Part shown: positions 8,417 through 14,406 of the stretch, piece by piece
Layout: every line of letters starts with the position of its first letter
Numbering within the stretch: the first letter of the stretch is position 1
Program-made: the position numbers and the translations under genes
Source of the DNA: an uncultured Burkholderiales bacterium
GTDB lineage: Bacteria; Pseudomonadota; Gammaproteobacteria; Burkholderiales; Thiobacillaceae
Length of the DNA: 21,527 nt
Direction of reading: 5' to 3'
Assembly (NCBI GenBank): GCA_937925755.1
Contig: CALAMX010000204.1
Span: 1-21,527 of the forward strand
Notes under the pieces: generated by a model
Databases searched by the model: none
What the model was told of the DNA's origin: nothing
Seen by the model: only the letters and a program-made list of their open reading frames with translations

Positions 8417-8445
8417 GCCCAACCCTTTCTGGGTTGGGCTTTTTT
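8417..8445 (+). terminator. Rho-independent terminator with no gene in front of it
   Basis: A perfect 9-bp stem, GCCCAACCC and GGGTTGGGC, encloses the 5-base loop TTTCT and is followed by six T. It points along the plus strand. No plus-strand gene ends upstream within the window, because the whole left side is on the minus strand. It therefore appears to be left from a lost or displaced gene or small RNA, or it insulates the Pho-type promoter downstream. Confidence 0.85.
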
Positions 8446-8509
8446 GTCTTGCCAGCTGCGACCCACGGCAGCAGGGCTGCGCATAGCATACGGCAGGCCC
8501 TGTGCGCCG

Positions 8510-8549
8510 CTGTCATCAAGATTTCATCGATTTGTCATTTCCCTGTCGC
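8510..8549 (+). promoter_or_regulatory. Four 11-bp-phased PhoB-box half-sites (two tandem Pho boxes)
   Basis: CTGTCAT (8510), ATTTCAT (8521), TTGTCAT (8532) and CTGTCGC (8543) start exactly 11 bp apart with 4-bp spacers. They match the PhoB half-site consensus CTGTCAT at 7, 5, 6 and 5 of 7 positions. The known Pho box is two such 7-mers separated by 4 bp, so this is the geometry of two adjacent boxes. The array ends 24 bp before the glycosyltransferase ATG. That is short for a normal leader and hints at a start further downstream or a nearly leaderless message. Confidence 0.72.
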
Positions 8550-8573
8550 CGAGGTCGGGGAAGCTGAAAGGCT

Positions 8574-9806
8574 ATGTTGGCCTCGGACCTTGCCTTTCAG
8601 CAATTGCCCGTCGAGCGCAGGCGGTTGCGCATCGCGGTCGTAACTGAGACCTATCCGCCCGAGATCAACGGGGTCGCAATGACGCTCGAGCGCTTCGTGC
8701 GCGCCCTCCAGGCGCGTGAGCACCAGGTGCAATTGATCCGCCCGCGACAGAGTCCCGCCGATGTCCCGGTCGCGGAGTCCAACCTCGAGCAGGTCCTCCA
8801 GCCGGGGGTGCCGATCCCGCGCTACGCCGGGCTGAAGATGGGGCTGCCGGCAAAATCGACGCTCAAGCGGATCTGGTCGCTCAAACGGCCGGACGTGGTA
8901 CACGTGGTGACCGAGGGGCCGCTTGGCTGGTCTGCAGTGGCGGCGGCCCGCACCCTGCGCATTCCCGTGGCGACCGATTTTCACACCAATTTTCACAGCT
9001 ACAGCCGGCATTACGGGCTCGGCTGGCTCAAGCGACCCATCGCTGCCTATCTGCGCCGCTTCCACAACCAGGCACAGGTGACCATGGTGCCCTCGCTGAC
9101 CATCCGCCGGGATCTAGAACAGGCAGGATTTCGCAATCTGGAGGTGGTGGCGCGCGGGGTAGACACCCGGCTCTTCGATCCGGCTCGGCGCAGTCAGGCG
9201 CTGCGCGCCTCCTGGGGGGTGAGCGAGACGGGGCTGGCCGTCCTGTACGTCGGCCGGGTTGCGCCAGAGAAGAACCTGGACCTGTTGCTTGAGGCCTATC
9301 AGGCCATCGTGCGGATACGCCCTGATGCTCGCTTGGTCGTCGTGGGCGAAGGTCCCGCCCTAGGCGCGCTCAAGCTCGCAAACCCCAAGACCGTCTTCTG
9401 CGGGGCTCGACGTGGTGAAGACCTGGCGAACCACTATGCCTCGGCCGACGTGTTCCTGTTCCCGAGCCTAACCGAGACCTTCGGCAACGTGCTGCTCGAG
9501 GCCATGGCCAGCGGTCTGGCGAGCGTGGCCTTCGACTATGCGGCGGCCGCTGAGCACGTGCGCCAGGGGATCAACGGTCTGAAGGCGCCTTACGGCGACC
9601 ATGGGGAATTCGTCGCCCAGGCCATGCGTCTGATCAACGATGCGGCCCTGCGCGTGTCGCTCGGCACGCATGCGCGACTGACGGCGATGGATTTATCCTG
9701 GGAGCGGATCTTCGTCCAACTAGAGGGCATACTTCTGGATATCGTTCGCCGCCACGAGGCCTATCATGAGAGGGCGCTCTTCGGCGCTGAACTCGGAAAT
9801 ACCTGA
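8574..9806 (+). CDS. GT4-family glycosyltransferase (MgtA/SqdX-like), probable glycolipid synthase
   Basis: This 410-residue protein has the GT-B fold pattern of family GT4. The N-terminal donor-independent lobe opens with RIAVVTETYPPEINGVAMTL (residues 19-38) and has DFHTNFHSYSRHYGLGWL from 135. The C-terminal lobe has VGRVAPEKNLDLL and the nucleotide-sugar motif E-x7-E at Glu301/Glu309 within SLTETFGNVLLEAMASG. The closest named relatives by pattern are MgtA mannosyltransferases and SqdX sulfoquinovosyltransferases, which glycosylate diacylglycerol at the membrane. It has a Pho-type array in front, overlaps a PAP2 phosphatase by 41 bp, and faces a phospholipase C. This suggests it glycosylates diacylglycerol to replace phospholipid in low phosphate; the acceptor is inferred. 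ATG 8574 lies very close to the array, so TTG 8604 or TTG 8625 (giving a start just before RIAVV) are realistic alternatives. Confidence 0.85.
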   Translation: MLASDLAFQQLPVERRRLRIAVVTETYPPEINGVAMTLERFVRALQAREHQVQLIRPRQSPADVPVAESNLEQVLQPGVPIPRYAGLKMGLPAKSTLKRIWSLKRPDVVHVVTEGPLGWSAVAAARTLRIPVATDFHTNFHSYSRHYGLGWLKRPIAAYLRRFHNQAQVTMVPSLTIRRDLEQAGFRNLEVVARGVDTRLFDPARRSQALRASWGVSETGLAVLYVGRVAPEKNLDLLLEAYQAIVRIRPDARLVVVGEGPALGALKLANPKTVFCGARRGEDLANHYASADVFLFPSLTETFGNVLLEAMASGLASVAFDYAAAAEHVRQGINGLKAPYGDHGEFVAQAMRLINDAALRVSLGTHARLTAMDLSWERIFVQLEGILLDIVRRHEAYHERALFGAELGNT

Positions 9807-10365
9807 GGTGCTGACCCACGATCACCACGGACTACGCCAGTGGCTCGACCGCTTCACCGCCTTTGAGCATCGCCTGGCCTTGCGTTTCAACCGGCCCAAC
9901 AGCCGGCGGCTATGGTCGACCTTTTTCGGCGGGGTCAGCCGACTGGGGGATGGCCTGTTCTGGTATCTGTTGATGGCCGGCCTGCTGCTCATCGACGGCA
10001 GGGCAGCGCTCAAACCTGTCCTGGTGATGATCCTGACAGGAGTGGCCTGCAGCTTGACCTATCGCTGGATCAAGAAGACGACCACCCGCCGGCGCCCTTG
10101 CCAGCGCGATCCCGGCATCCGCCTCACCACCCTGCCGTTGGATCTCTACAGCTTCCCCTCCGGCCACACCCTGCACGCAGTGGCGTTCACCGTGGTCGCC
10201 TCGGTCCATTACCCGGTGCTCACACCCTGGCTCGCCGCCTTTGCCCTGCTGGTGGCCGCCTCGCGCCTGATACTGGGGCTGCACTACCTTTCGGATGTCC
10301 TGGTCGGTGCGCTGATCGGCGGCACCCTCGCGCTCGCCGGCCTCTATCTCGCGAGCTTGATCTAA
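9766..10365 (+). CDS. PAP2-family membrane phosphatase
   Basis: This 199-residue integral membrane protein carries all three PAP2 motifs: K-x6-RP from Lys103 to Pro111, PSGH at 131-134, and SR-x5-H-x3-D from Ser166 to Asp177 with His173 as the expected nucleophile. Several hydrophobic segments surround them (about 60-77, 83-98, 137-150, 152-165 and 178-197). Family members remove phosphate from lipid phosphates such as phosphatidic acid, phosphatidylglycerol phosphate or undecaprenyl pyrophosphate. The ATG is inside the end of the glycosyltransferase gene and is preceded by GAGG with six bases of spacing, so translation is probably coupled. In this operon the likely task is to convert phosphatidic acid to diacylglycerol for the glycosyltransferase, but a role in lipid A or undecaprenyl metabolism cannot be excluded. 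It ends seven bases from the convergent phospholipase gene. Confidence 0.9.
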   Translation: MRGRSSALNSEIPEVLTHDHHGLRQWLDRFTAFEHRLALRFNRPNSRRLWSTFFGGVSRLGDGLFWYLLMAGLLLIDGRAALKPVLVMILTGVACSLTYRWIKKTTTRRRPCQRDPGIRLTTLPLDLYSFPSGHTLHAVAFTVVASVHYPVLTPWLAAFALLVAASRLILGLHYLSDVLVGALIGGTLALAGLYLASLI

Positions 10366-10372
10366 TCGCCGC

Positions 10373-11233
10373 TCAGGCAGCCAGACGGGCCTCCTCTGGG
10401 TGGAAGAGGTCGTGCGGCAGGGGTAGTAGACGGCGCAGCTCGGCCCGGCTGAAGGACTTCAGACGCGCCTTCTTGGTCTGCGGACAGTGGAGCTCGGCCT
10501 CCCACACCGGTGCCTCGTGGTTGAGCACCCGGTTGAGCTGGACCAGCCTGTGCGTGGTAGCCTGGATGTAGTCGTCAAAACGTTGTCGCAGGGTGCGGTC
10601 CAAGCGTAGCAGGCGATAGCAGGCCTCGGGGAGGCGCGAGCGGCGTAGCCCATGGTCGGCCCGGCCGAGCAAGCGCACTGCCTTGAGCGCAAGGCGACCG
10701 CTTGTGCCGAACCGCCTTGCGGCGAAATCGGCCACGTGTGATTCGTGTTCCAACAGCACGGCGGCGGGCTGGGCGAAGGCATGTCGGGCGATGTGGGCGT
10801 CCATGGCCCATTCGACGCTGACATGGGTGAGCCAAGGAATGTCCACGAACAGTTTTTCGTGCACGGGCACGAAGTGGTTGTGGGCGATGACGTCGGCCAG
10901 CAGATGGCTGGCATAGCCCACGGCGATCGCCTGCTCGGCCTCATCGCTGGCACCTTCCAATAGGTCGTGGGCGCTGGCCCAGCGATGGGTGTGAGCGAAG
11001 GCCTCGCTGCCCAGACGTGGCCCCACGAGGGCGAGATCCGGCATGCAGGCGCCCGCCATGGCGAGTTGCGGATGGCGCAGCACGGCACGGCGCAGTGCGG
11101 GATCGAAAAGTGGCACTGCCCAGATCAGGAGCTGAGCGAAATAGACGTGGGTCTGCAGCCCCCAGGCGAGGGCGTCGCCGCTCGTCAGAAGCAGCGGAAA
11201 GGCGTAAAGCAGAAGACGGGCCGCCTTGGGCAT
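10373..11233 (-). CDS. Secreted zinc-dependent phospholipase C family protein
   Basis: This 286-residue protein resembles the bacterial zinc-dependent phospholipase C family (PF00882). I chose ATG 11233 because it begins a clear signal peptide, with a hydrophobic stretch to LLLTSGDALA and predicted cleavage before Trp24. In Bacillus cereus PLC the mature N-terminal tryptophan is itself a zinc ligand, and the other ligands can be matched here: His29, Asp66, His81 or His83, His110, Asp114, His120, His137 and Glu141. The spacings HxxxD, D+6 His and HxxxE agree exactly with that enzyme. A TTG at 11308 would add a tail that spoils the signal peptide. The enzyme should act outside the inner membrane, splitting phospholipid into diacylglycerol and a phosphorylated head group. 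It converges on the glycosyltransferase/PAP2 operon. Substrate and direct role in remodelling are inferred. Confidence 0.83.
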   Translation of the reverse strand: MPKAARLLLYAFPLLLTSGDALAWGLQTHVYFAQLLIWAVPLFDPALRRAVLRHPQLAMAGACMPDLALVGPRLGSEAFAHTHRWASAHDLLEGASDEAEQAIAVGYASHLLADVIAHNHFVPVHEKLFVDIPWLTHVSVEWAMDAHIARHAFAQPAAVLLEHESHVADFAARRFGTSGRLALKAVRLLGRADHGLRRSRLPEACYRLLRLDRTLRQRFDDYIQATTHRLVQLNRVLNHEAPVWEAELHCPQTKKARLKSFSRAELRRLLPLPHDLFHPEEARLAA

Positions 11234-11267
11234 GGCCGCGATGATGGCGGCCCATTGCGAAACGGTG

Positions 11268-11296
11268 ATGGCAGTCGCGTGATTTTTTTGTGACGA
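11268..11296 (-). promoter_or_regulatory. Weak 11-bp-phased Pho-like array before the phospholipase gene
   Basis: Read on the minus strand, TCGTCAC, AAATCAC and CTGCCAT start 11 bp apart (plus-strand ATGGCAG 11268, GTGATTT 11279, GTGACGA 11290). They match CTGTCAT at 4, 3 and 6 of 7 positions and all keep the central CA. The site ends 34 bp before the chosen phospholipase start. It is suggestive only because the two better arrays in this window share the same phase. Confidence 0.28.
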
Positions 11297-11356
11297 AAAA
11301 GCAGACAAATCCGGTTTTTATGGTGAAAATTCCGCAAAAGACTTTGGGAAGTGACG

Positions 11357-12292
11357 ATGCGCGCCCTCATCTGCGGCTCCATGGCCTACGACACCATCAT
11401 GGTGTTCCACGACCGTTTCAAGCACCACATCCTGCCCGAACAGATCCACATCCTGAACGTCTCCTTCCTGGTGCCGGACATGCGGCGCGAGTTTGGCGGC
11501 TGCGCTGGCAACATCGCCTACAACCTGAAGCTGCTTGGCGCTGAGCCGGTGATCATGGCCACCGTCGGTGAGGATTTTGGCCCCTATGCCGAACGGCTGC
11601 AGGGTCTGGGGATCGACACCCACCATATCCGGGTGATCCCCAAGACCTACACGGCGCAGGCCTTCATCACCACGGACATCGACGACAACCAGATCACCGC
11701 CTTCCACCCGGGGGCAATGAACTTAGCCCACGCCAATCATGTCTCAGAGGCGGAAGACATCCGATTGGCCATCGTCTCCCCGGACGGCCGGCAGGGCATG
11801 GTGGAGCATGCGACCCAGCTCGAAGAAGCTGGCATCCCCTTCATCTTCGACCCGGGCCAGGGTATGCCGTTGTTCGACGGGGACGCGTTGATGAACTTCG
11901 TGCGGCAGGCGGATTACTTGACCCTCAACGACTACGAGGCCAGGCTGCTGCAAGAGCGAACGGGGCGCGATCTGGCGGTCTTGGCACGCGAGGTACGGGC
12001 CCTAGTGGTCACTTTGGGGGCACAAGGCTCCGAGATCCACGCCGATGGCAGCGTCCATCGCATCCCGCCGGCGCGCGCGACCGCCGTGGTCGATCCGACG
12101 GGTTGTGGAGATGCCTATCGTGCAGGACTCATCTACGGCATCCTGCAAGGATGGGACTGGCCCACCACCGGGCGTCTAGCGGGCCTGCTGGGCGCGATCA
12201 AGATCGCCAGCCGTGGCGGCCAGAACCACCGCTTCGACTGGGCTGAGCTCTCCGAGCGCTTCCGCCAGGCCTATGGTTACCACCTACCTTGA
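11357..12292 (+). CDS. PfkB-family carbohydrate/nucleoside kinase
   Basis: This 311-residue protein is a ribokinase/PfkB superfamily kinase. It has the N-terminal substrate segment EFGGCAGNIAYNLKLLG (about residues 46-62) and the C-terminal signature DPTGCGDAYRAG starting at 246, where Asp252 is the expected catalytic base and GCG forms the anion hole. The family phosphorylates sugars or nucleosides with ATP; the Gly-Gly-x-Ala-Gly-Asn pattern and overall shape recall bacterial adenosine kinase-like members, but the substrate cannot be read from the sequence. ATG 11357 is preceded by GGGAAG at suitable distance; GTG 11351 is the only close alternative. It is divergent from the phospholipase gene. 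The lipoprotein gene starts 10 bp after it, so the two are probably cotranscribed. No obvious link to lipid metabolism is seen. Confidence 0.86.
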   Translation: MRALICGSMAYDTIMVFHDRFKHHILPEQIHILNVSFLVPDMRREFGGCAGNIAYNLKLLGAEPVIMATVGEDFGPYAERLQGLGIDTHHIRVIPKTYTAQAFITTDIDDNQITAFHPGAMNLAHANHVSEAEDIRLAIVSPDGRQGMVEHATQLEEAGIPFIFDPGQGMPLFDGDALMNFVRQADYLTLNDYEARLLQERTGRDLAVLAREVRALVVTLGAQGSEIHADGSVHRIPPARATAVVDPTGCGDAYRAGLIYGILQGWDWPTTGRLAGLLGAIKIASRGGQNHRFDWAELSERFRQAYGYHLP

Positions 12293-12302
12293 GGAGAGCA
12301 AT

Positions 12303-12752
12303 GTGCCAAAAGCGGTTTGGTTGATTCCCCTCGCCTTGCTCACCACAGGTTGCGCCAGCGGCCTGGGCAGCAGCGATTACGAGCGGCGTGAGGCGCGCCG
12401 GGTCTACGAGGTGCGCATGGGCGTGGTCGAAAACGTGCGCAGCGTGCGGCTGGAGGGAACCGAATCGGGCGTGGGTGCGGTGGCGGGTGGCGCCGTGGGC
12501 GGCATCGCCGGCAGCGAGATCGGCCGTGGCAAGGGTAGCGCGGTGGGCGCCATCCTCGGGGCCGTGGCCGGCGGCATCGCGGGTGCTGCCGCGGAAGAGG
12601 CCATCACCCGCAAACCGGGCCTGGAAATCACGGTGCGTCTCGATTCGGGCCGCACCATTGCCGTGGTCCAGGAAGACCGCGGCGAGCGCTTCGCGGTGGG
12701 TGATCGCGTACGCATCCTGGAGTCAGGCGGTCAGGCGCGGGTCACGCACTAG
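12303..12752 (+). CDS. Glycine-zipper outer-membrane lipoprotein (17-kDa antigen/SlyB-like)
   Basis: This 149-residue protein starts at GTG 12303, supported by GAGGAGAG six to ten bases upstream. It opens with a short hydrophobic signal ending LLTTGC, so Cys17 is the likely lipidated residue (the -3 position is Thr rather than Leu, which is acceptable but not ideal). Residues from about 55 to 100 form a glycine zipper (repeated GAVAGGAVGGIAG and GAILGAVAGGIAG) as in the Rickettsia 17-kDa antigen/SlyB/Pcp family. The remaining C-terminal part is a small beta-type domain with VRLDSGRTIAVVQ and FAVGDRVRIL. Members sit in the outer membrane and affect envelope stability. It follows the kinase gene by 10 bp and precedes the Pho-like array of olsB. 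Annotation by family is good; function is not known. Confidence 0.87.
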   Translation: MPKAVWLIPLALLTTGCASGLGSSDYERREARRVYEVRMGVVENVRSVRLEGTESGVGAVAGGAVGGIAGSEIGRGKGSAVGAILGAVAGGIAGAAAEEAITRKPGLEITVRLDSGRTIAVVQEDRGERFAVGDRVRILESGGQARVTH

Positions 12753-12771
12753 CCGTGTCGTGGACTGTTGC

Positions 12772-12811
12772 AGGTCATCAAAGCTTAACCCACCTGTCAC
12801 ATCGGCGTCAC
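12772..12811 (+). promoter_or_regulatory. Candidate Pho boxes in front of olsB
   Basis: AGGTCAT (12772), GCTTAAC (12783), CTGTCAC (12794) and GCGTCAC (12805) begin exactly 11 bp apart, matching the PhoB half-site CTGTCAT at 5, 2, 6 and 4 of 7 positions. A weak -10-like TACCGT lies 10 bp further on (12822-12827), which is where a PhoB-dependent promoter would place it. The olsB ATG follows at 12860 with GAGAGG as ribosome site. It is weaker than the array at 8510 but has the same phase and geometry. Confidence 0.5.
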
Positions 12812-12859
12812 CGGTTTGCCGTACCGTTGCCCTGAACCCGACCCGATGAGAGGTGAACG

Positions 12860-13615
12860 ATGCTGCATGAAGGACTCGATCTCGAACGGCGCCCGAAGAA
12901 CAACTTCAGCGTCGGCCTGGCGCTCAATGAGGACGACGTGCGCGAGGCGCAGCGTCTGCGCTACAAGGTCTTCGCCGAAGAGATGGGGGCGCGCCTCACC
13001 GGCCCAGAACCCGGCGTGGACGCCGATCTCTACGACCCATATTGCGAGCACCTCCTGGTGCGCGACGCCGACACGGGCGAGGTGGTCGGCACCTACCGTA
13101 TCCTGAGTCCTGCCAATGCCAAGCGTATAGGCAGCTACTACACGGAGCAAGAGTTCGACCTGACCCGGCTGCAGCACGTGCGCTCGCGCTTGGTCGAGCT
13201 GGGCCGCTCCTGCGTACACCCCGACTATCGCAGCGGCGGCGTCATCACTTTGTTGTGGGCGGGCCTGGCCGAGTACATGCTGAAGAATAACTACGAATAC
13301 CTCATCGGCTGTGCCAGCATCAGCATGCAAGACGGGGGGCAGAATGCCGCAGCGGTGTGGCATGCAGTGAAGGACAAGCACCTCGGGCCGGTCGAATGGC
13401 GGGTCTTCCCGCGTTGCCCCCTGCCGCTGGAAGCGCTGGACAGCGCCCCTGCCGCCGTCGTGCCGCCGCTGATCAAGGGTTACCTGCGCGTGGGGTCCTG
13501 GGTGGCGGGTGAACCGGCATGGGACCCGGACTTCAACACCGCCGATCTGCCCATCCTGCTCGCCATGAAGAACATCAACCGGGCCTACGCCCGGCACTTC
13601 ATGAAACTGGTGTAA
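12860..13615 (+). CDS. olsB: Ornithine-acyl-ACP N-acyltransferase
   Basis: This 251-residue GNAT-type acyltransferase belongs to the OlsB family, which transfers a 3-hydroxyacyl chain from acyl-ACP to the alpha-amino group of ornithine, giving lyso-ornithine lipid. The visible family pattern is RLRYKVFAEEMGA near 33-45, YDPYCEHLLVRD with GEVVGTYRIL near 58-82, VELGRSCVHPDYR near 113-125, and GCASISMQDGG near 150-160. The ATG is preceded by GAGAGGTGA. The stop overlaps the olsA start (TAATG), so the two are a coupled pair in the usual olsBA order. Ornithine lipid contains no phosphorus, and in several bacteria olsB is induced by phosphate limitation through PhoB; the array upstream agrees with that. 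The family call is strong and is reinforced by the neighbouring acyltransferase. Confidence 0.92.
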   Translation: MLHEGLDLERRPKNNFSVGLALNEDDVREAQRLRYKVFAEEMGARLTGPEPGVDADLYDPYCEHLLVRDADTGEVVGTYRILSPANAKRIGSYYTEQEFDLTRLQHVRSRLVELGRSCVHPDYRSGGVITLLWAGLAEYMLKNNYEYLIGCASISMQDGGQNAAAVWHAVKDKHLGPVEWRVFPRCPLPLEALDSAPAAVVPPLIKGYLRVGSWVAGEPAWDPDFNTADLPILLAMKNINRAYARHFMKLV

Positions 13616-14406
13616 TGCCGCTCAAGGCCTACCCACGATTGATCCGGCTGGGCTTGCACCTCCTCGCCGGCGCGCTCACCATCCTGCTGCTGTTTCCCTT
13701 CCTCGCGGCGGATGAGCGCGGCCGCCGCGTCGTGGCCTGGGCACGTAAACTGCTCGCCATCGTGGGGGTGCAGGTGACGGTGCACGGCCGGCCACCAGCC
13801 GTGCGTGGCGAGGGTGCGCTGATCGTCGCCAACCATGTCTCCTGGCTGGATATCCATGTCCTGCACAGCGTGCTGCCCAGCCGCTTCGTGTCCAAGGCCG
13901 AGGTACGCAACTGGCCGCTGATCGGCTGGATGGCCGAGCAGGCCGGCACCCTGTACCTGGAACGACGCAAAAAAACAGACGCGCACCGAGTCAACGCGGC
14001 GATGGCTGCGCTGCTGCGCGAGGGCGAGTGCCTGGCCTTGTTTCCGGAGGGCACCACCACCGATGGCACCCGGCTGCTGCCCTTCTACCCCAGTCTGTTG
14101 CAGCCCGCGATCGCGGCGGGGGCGCGAGTGTGGCCGACAGTCATTCGCTACCGCCACCCAGACGGCGGTCTCAATCGAGCAGCGGCCTATCACGACGACG
14201 TCAGCTTGTGGCAATCGCTCAAGCGCATCCTCGCCCAGGATCGGATTCTGGCCGAGGTGCGCTTCCTCCCCCCCATCGCCTCGACGGGGCTGAACCGCCG
14301 CGAGCTGGCCGCGCGTGCGGAAAGCGCTATTCGTGAGGTCCTGGCTGCCGACGCGCCACACAGTCAACTTGAAAAAAGCGTTCGTCCTCGATCCGTAGGG
14401 CTGTGA
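13615..14406 (+). CDS. olsA: Lyso-ornithine lipid O-acyltransferase (PlsC family)
   Basis: This 263-residue membrane-associated acyltransferase has one hydrophobic N-terminal segment (about residues 12-30) and the PlsC motifs: NHVSWLDIH with His74 and Asp79 (HX4D), and FPEGTTTDG at 143-151. PlsC-family proteins acylate lysophosphatidate; the member next to olsB, OlsA, instead acylates the hydroxyl of lyso-ornithine lipid to complete ornithine lipid. I take this assignment from the translational overlap with olsB. A general lysophosphatidate acyltransferase activity is possible as well, since some OlsA proteins do both. The start ATG 13615 shares its A with the olsB stop. The last 80 bp overlap the convergent apaH gene, and the C-terminal tail (HSQLEKSVRPRSVGL) looks unconserved, so it may be a read-through extension. 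Confidence 0.88.
   Translation: MPLKAYPRLIRLGLHLLAGALTILLLFPFLAADERGRRVVAWARKLLAIVGVQVTVHGRPPAVRGEGALIVANHVSWLDIHVLHSVLPSRFVSKAEVRNWPLIGWMAEQAGTLYLERRKKTDAHRVNAAMAALLREGECLALFPEGTTTDGTRLLPFYPSLLQPAIAAGARVWPTVIRYRHPDGGLNRAAAYHDDVSLWQSLKRILAQDRILAEVRFLPPIASTGLNRRELAARAESAIREVLAADAPHSQLEKSVRPRSVGL

Larger units (their letters stand above)
8089..8573. other. Gene-free 485-bp boundary between defence operon and lipid locus
   Basis: No convincing coding sequence is seen here; the overlapping open frames on both strands lack family similarity and plausible composition. The stretch holds, from left to right: the defence operon leader with TCAAAT repeats (8096-8148), a perfect palindrome (8153-8166), a GGCTC/GAGCC hairpin (8185-8201), a CGCCCCC/GGGGGCG inverted repeat (8221-8235), a short inverted repeat ending in CTCCACCA (8368-8407), a strong plus-strand terminator (8417-8445), and a PhoB-type repeat array (8510-8549). 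Confidence 0.7.

Noticed and set aside
8147..8647. Plus-strand open frame across the gene-free region
   Set aside because: It runs through a strong terminator and the Pho array and into the glycosyltransferase start. No conserved pattern or ribosome site is seen.
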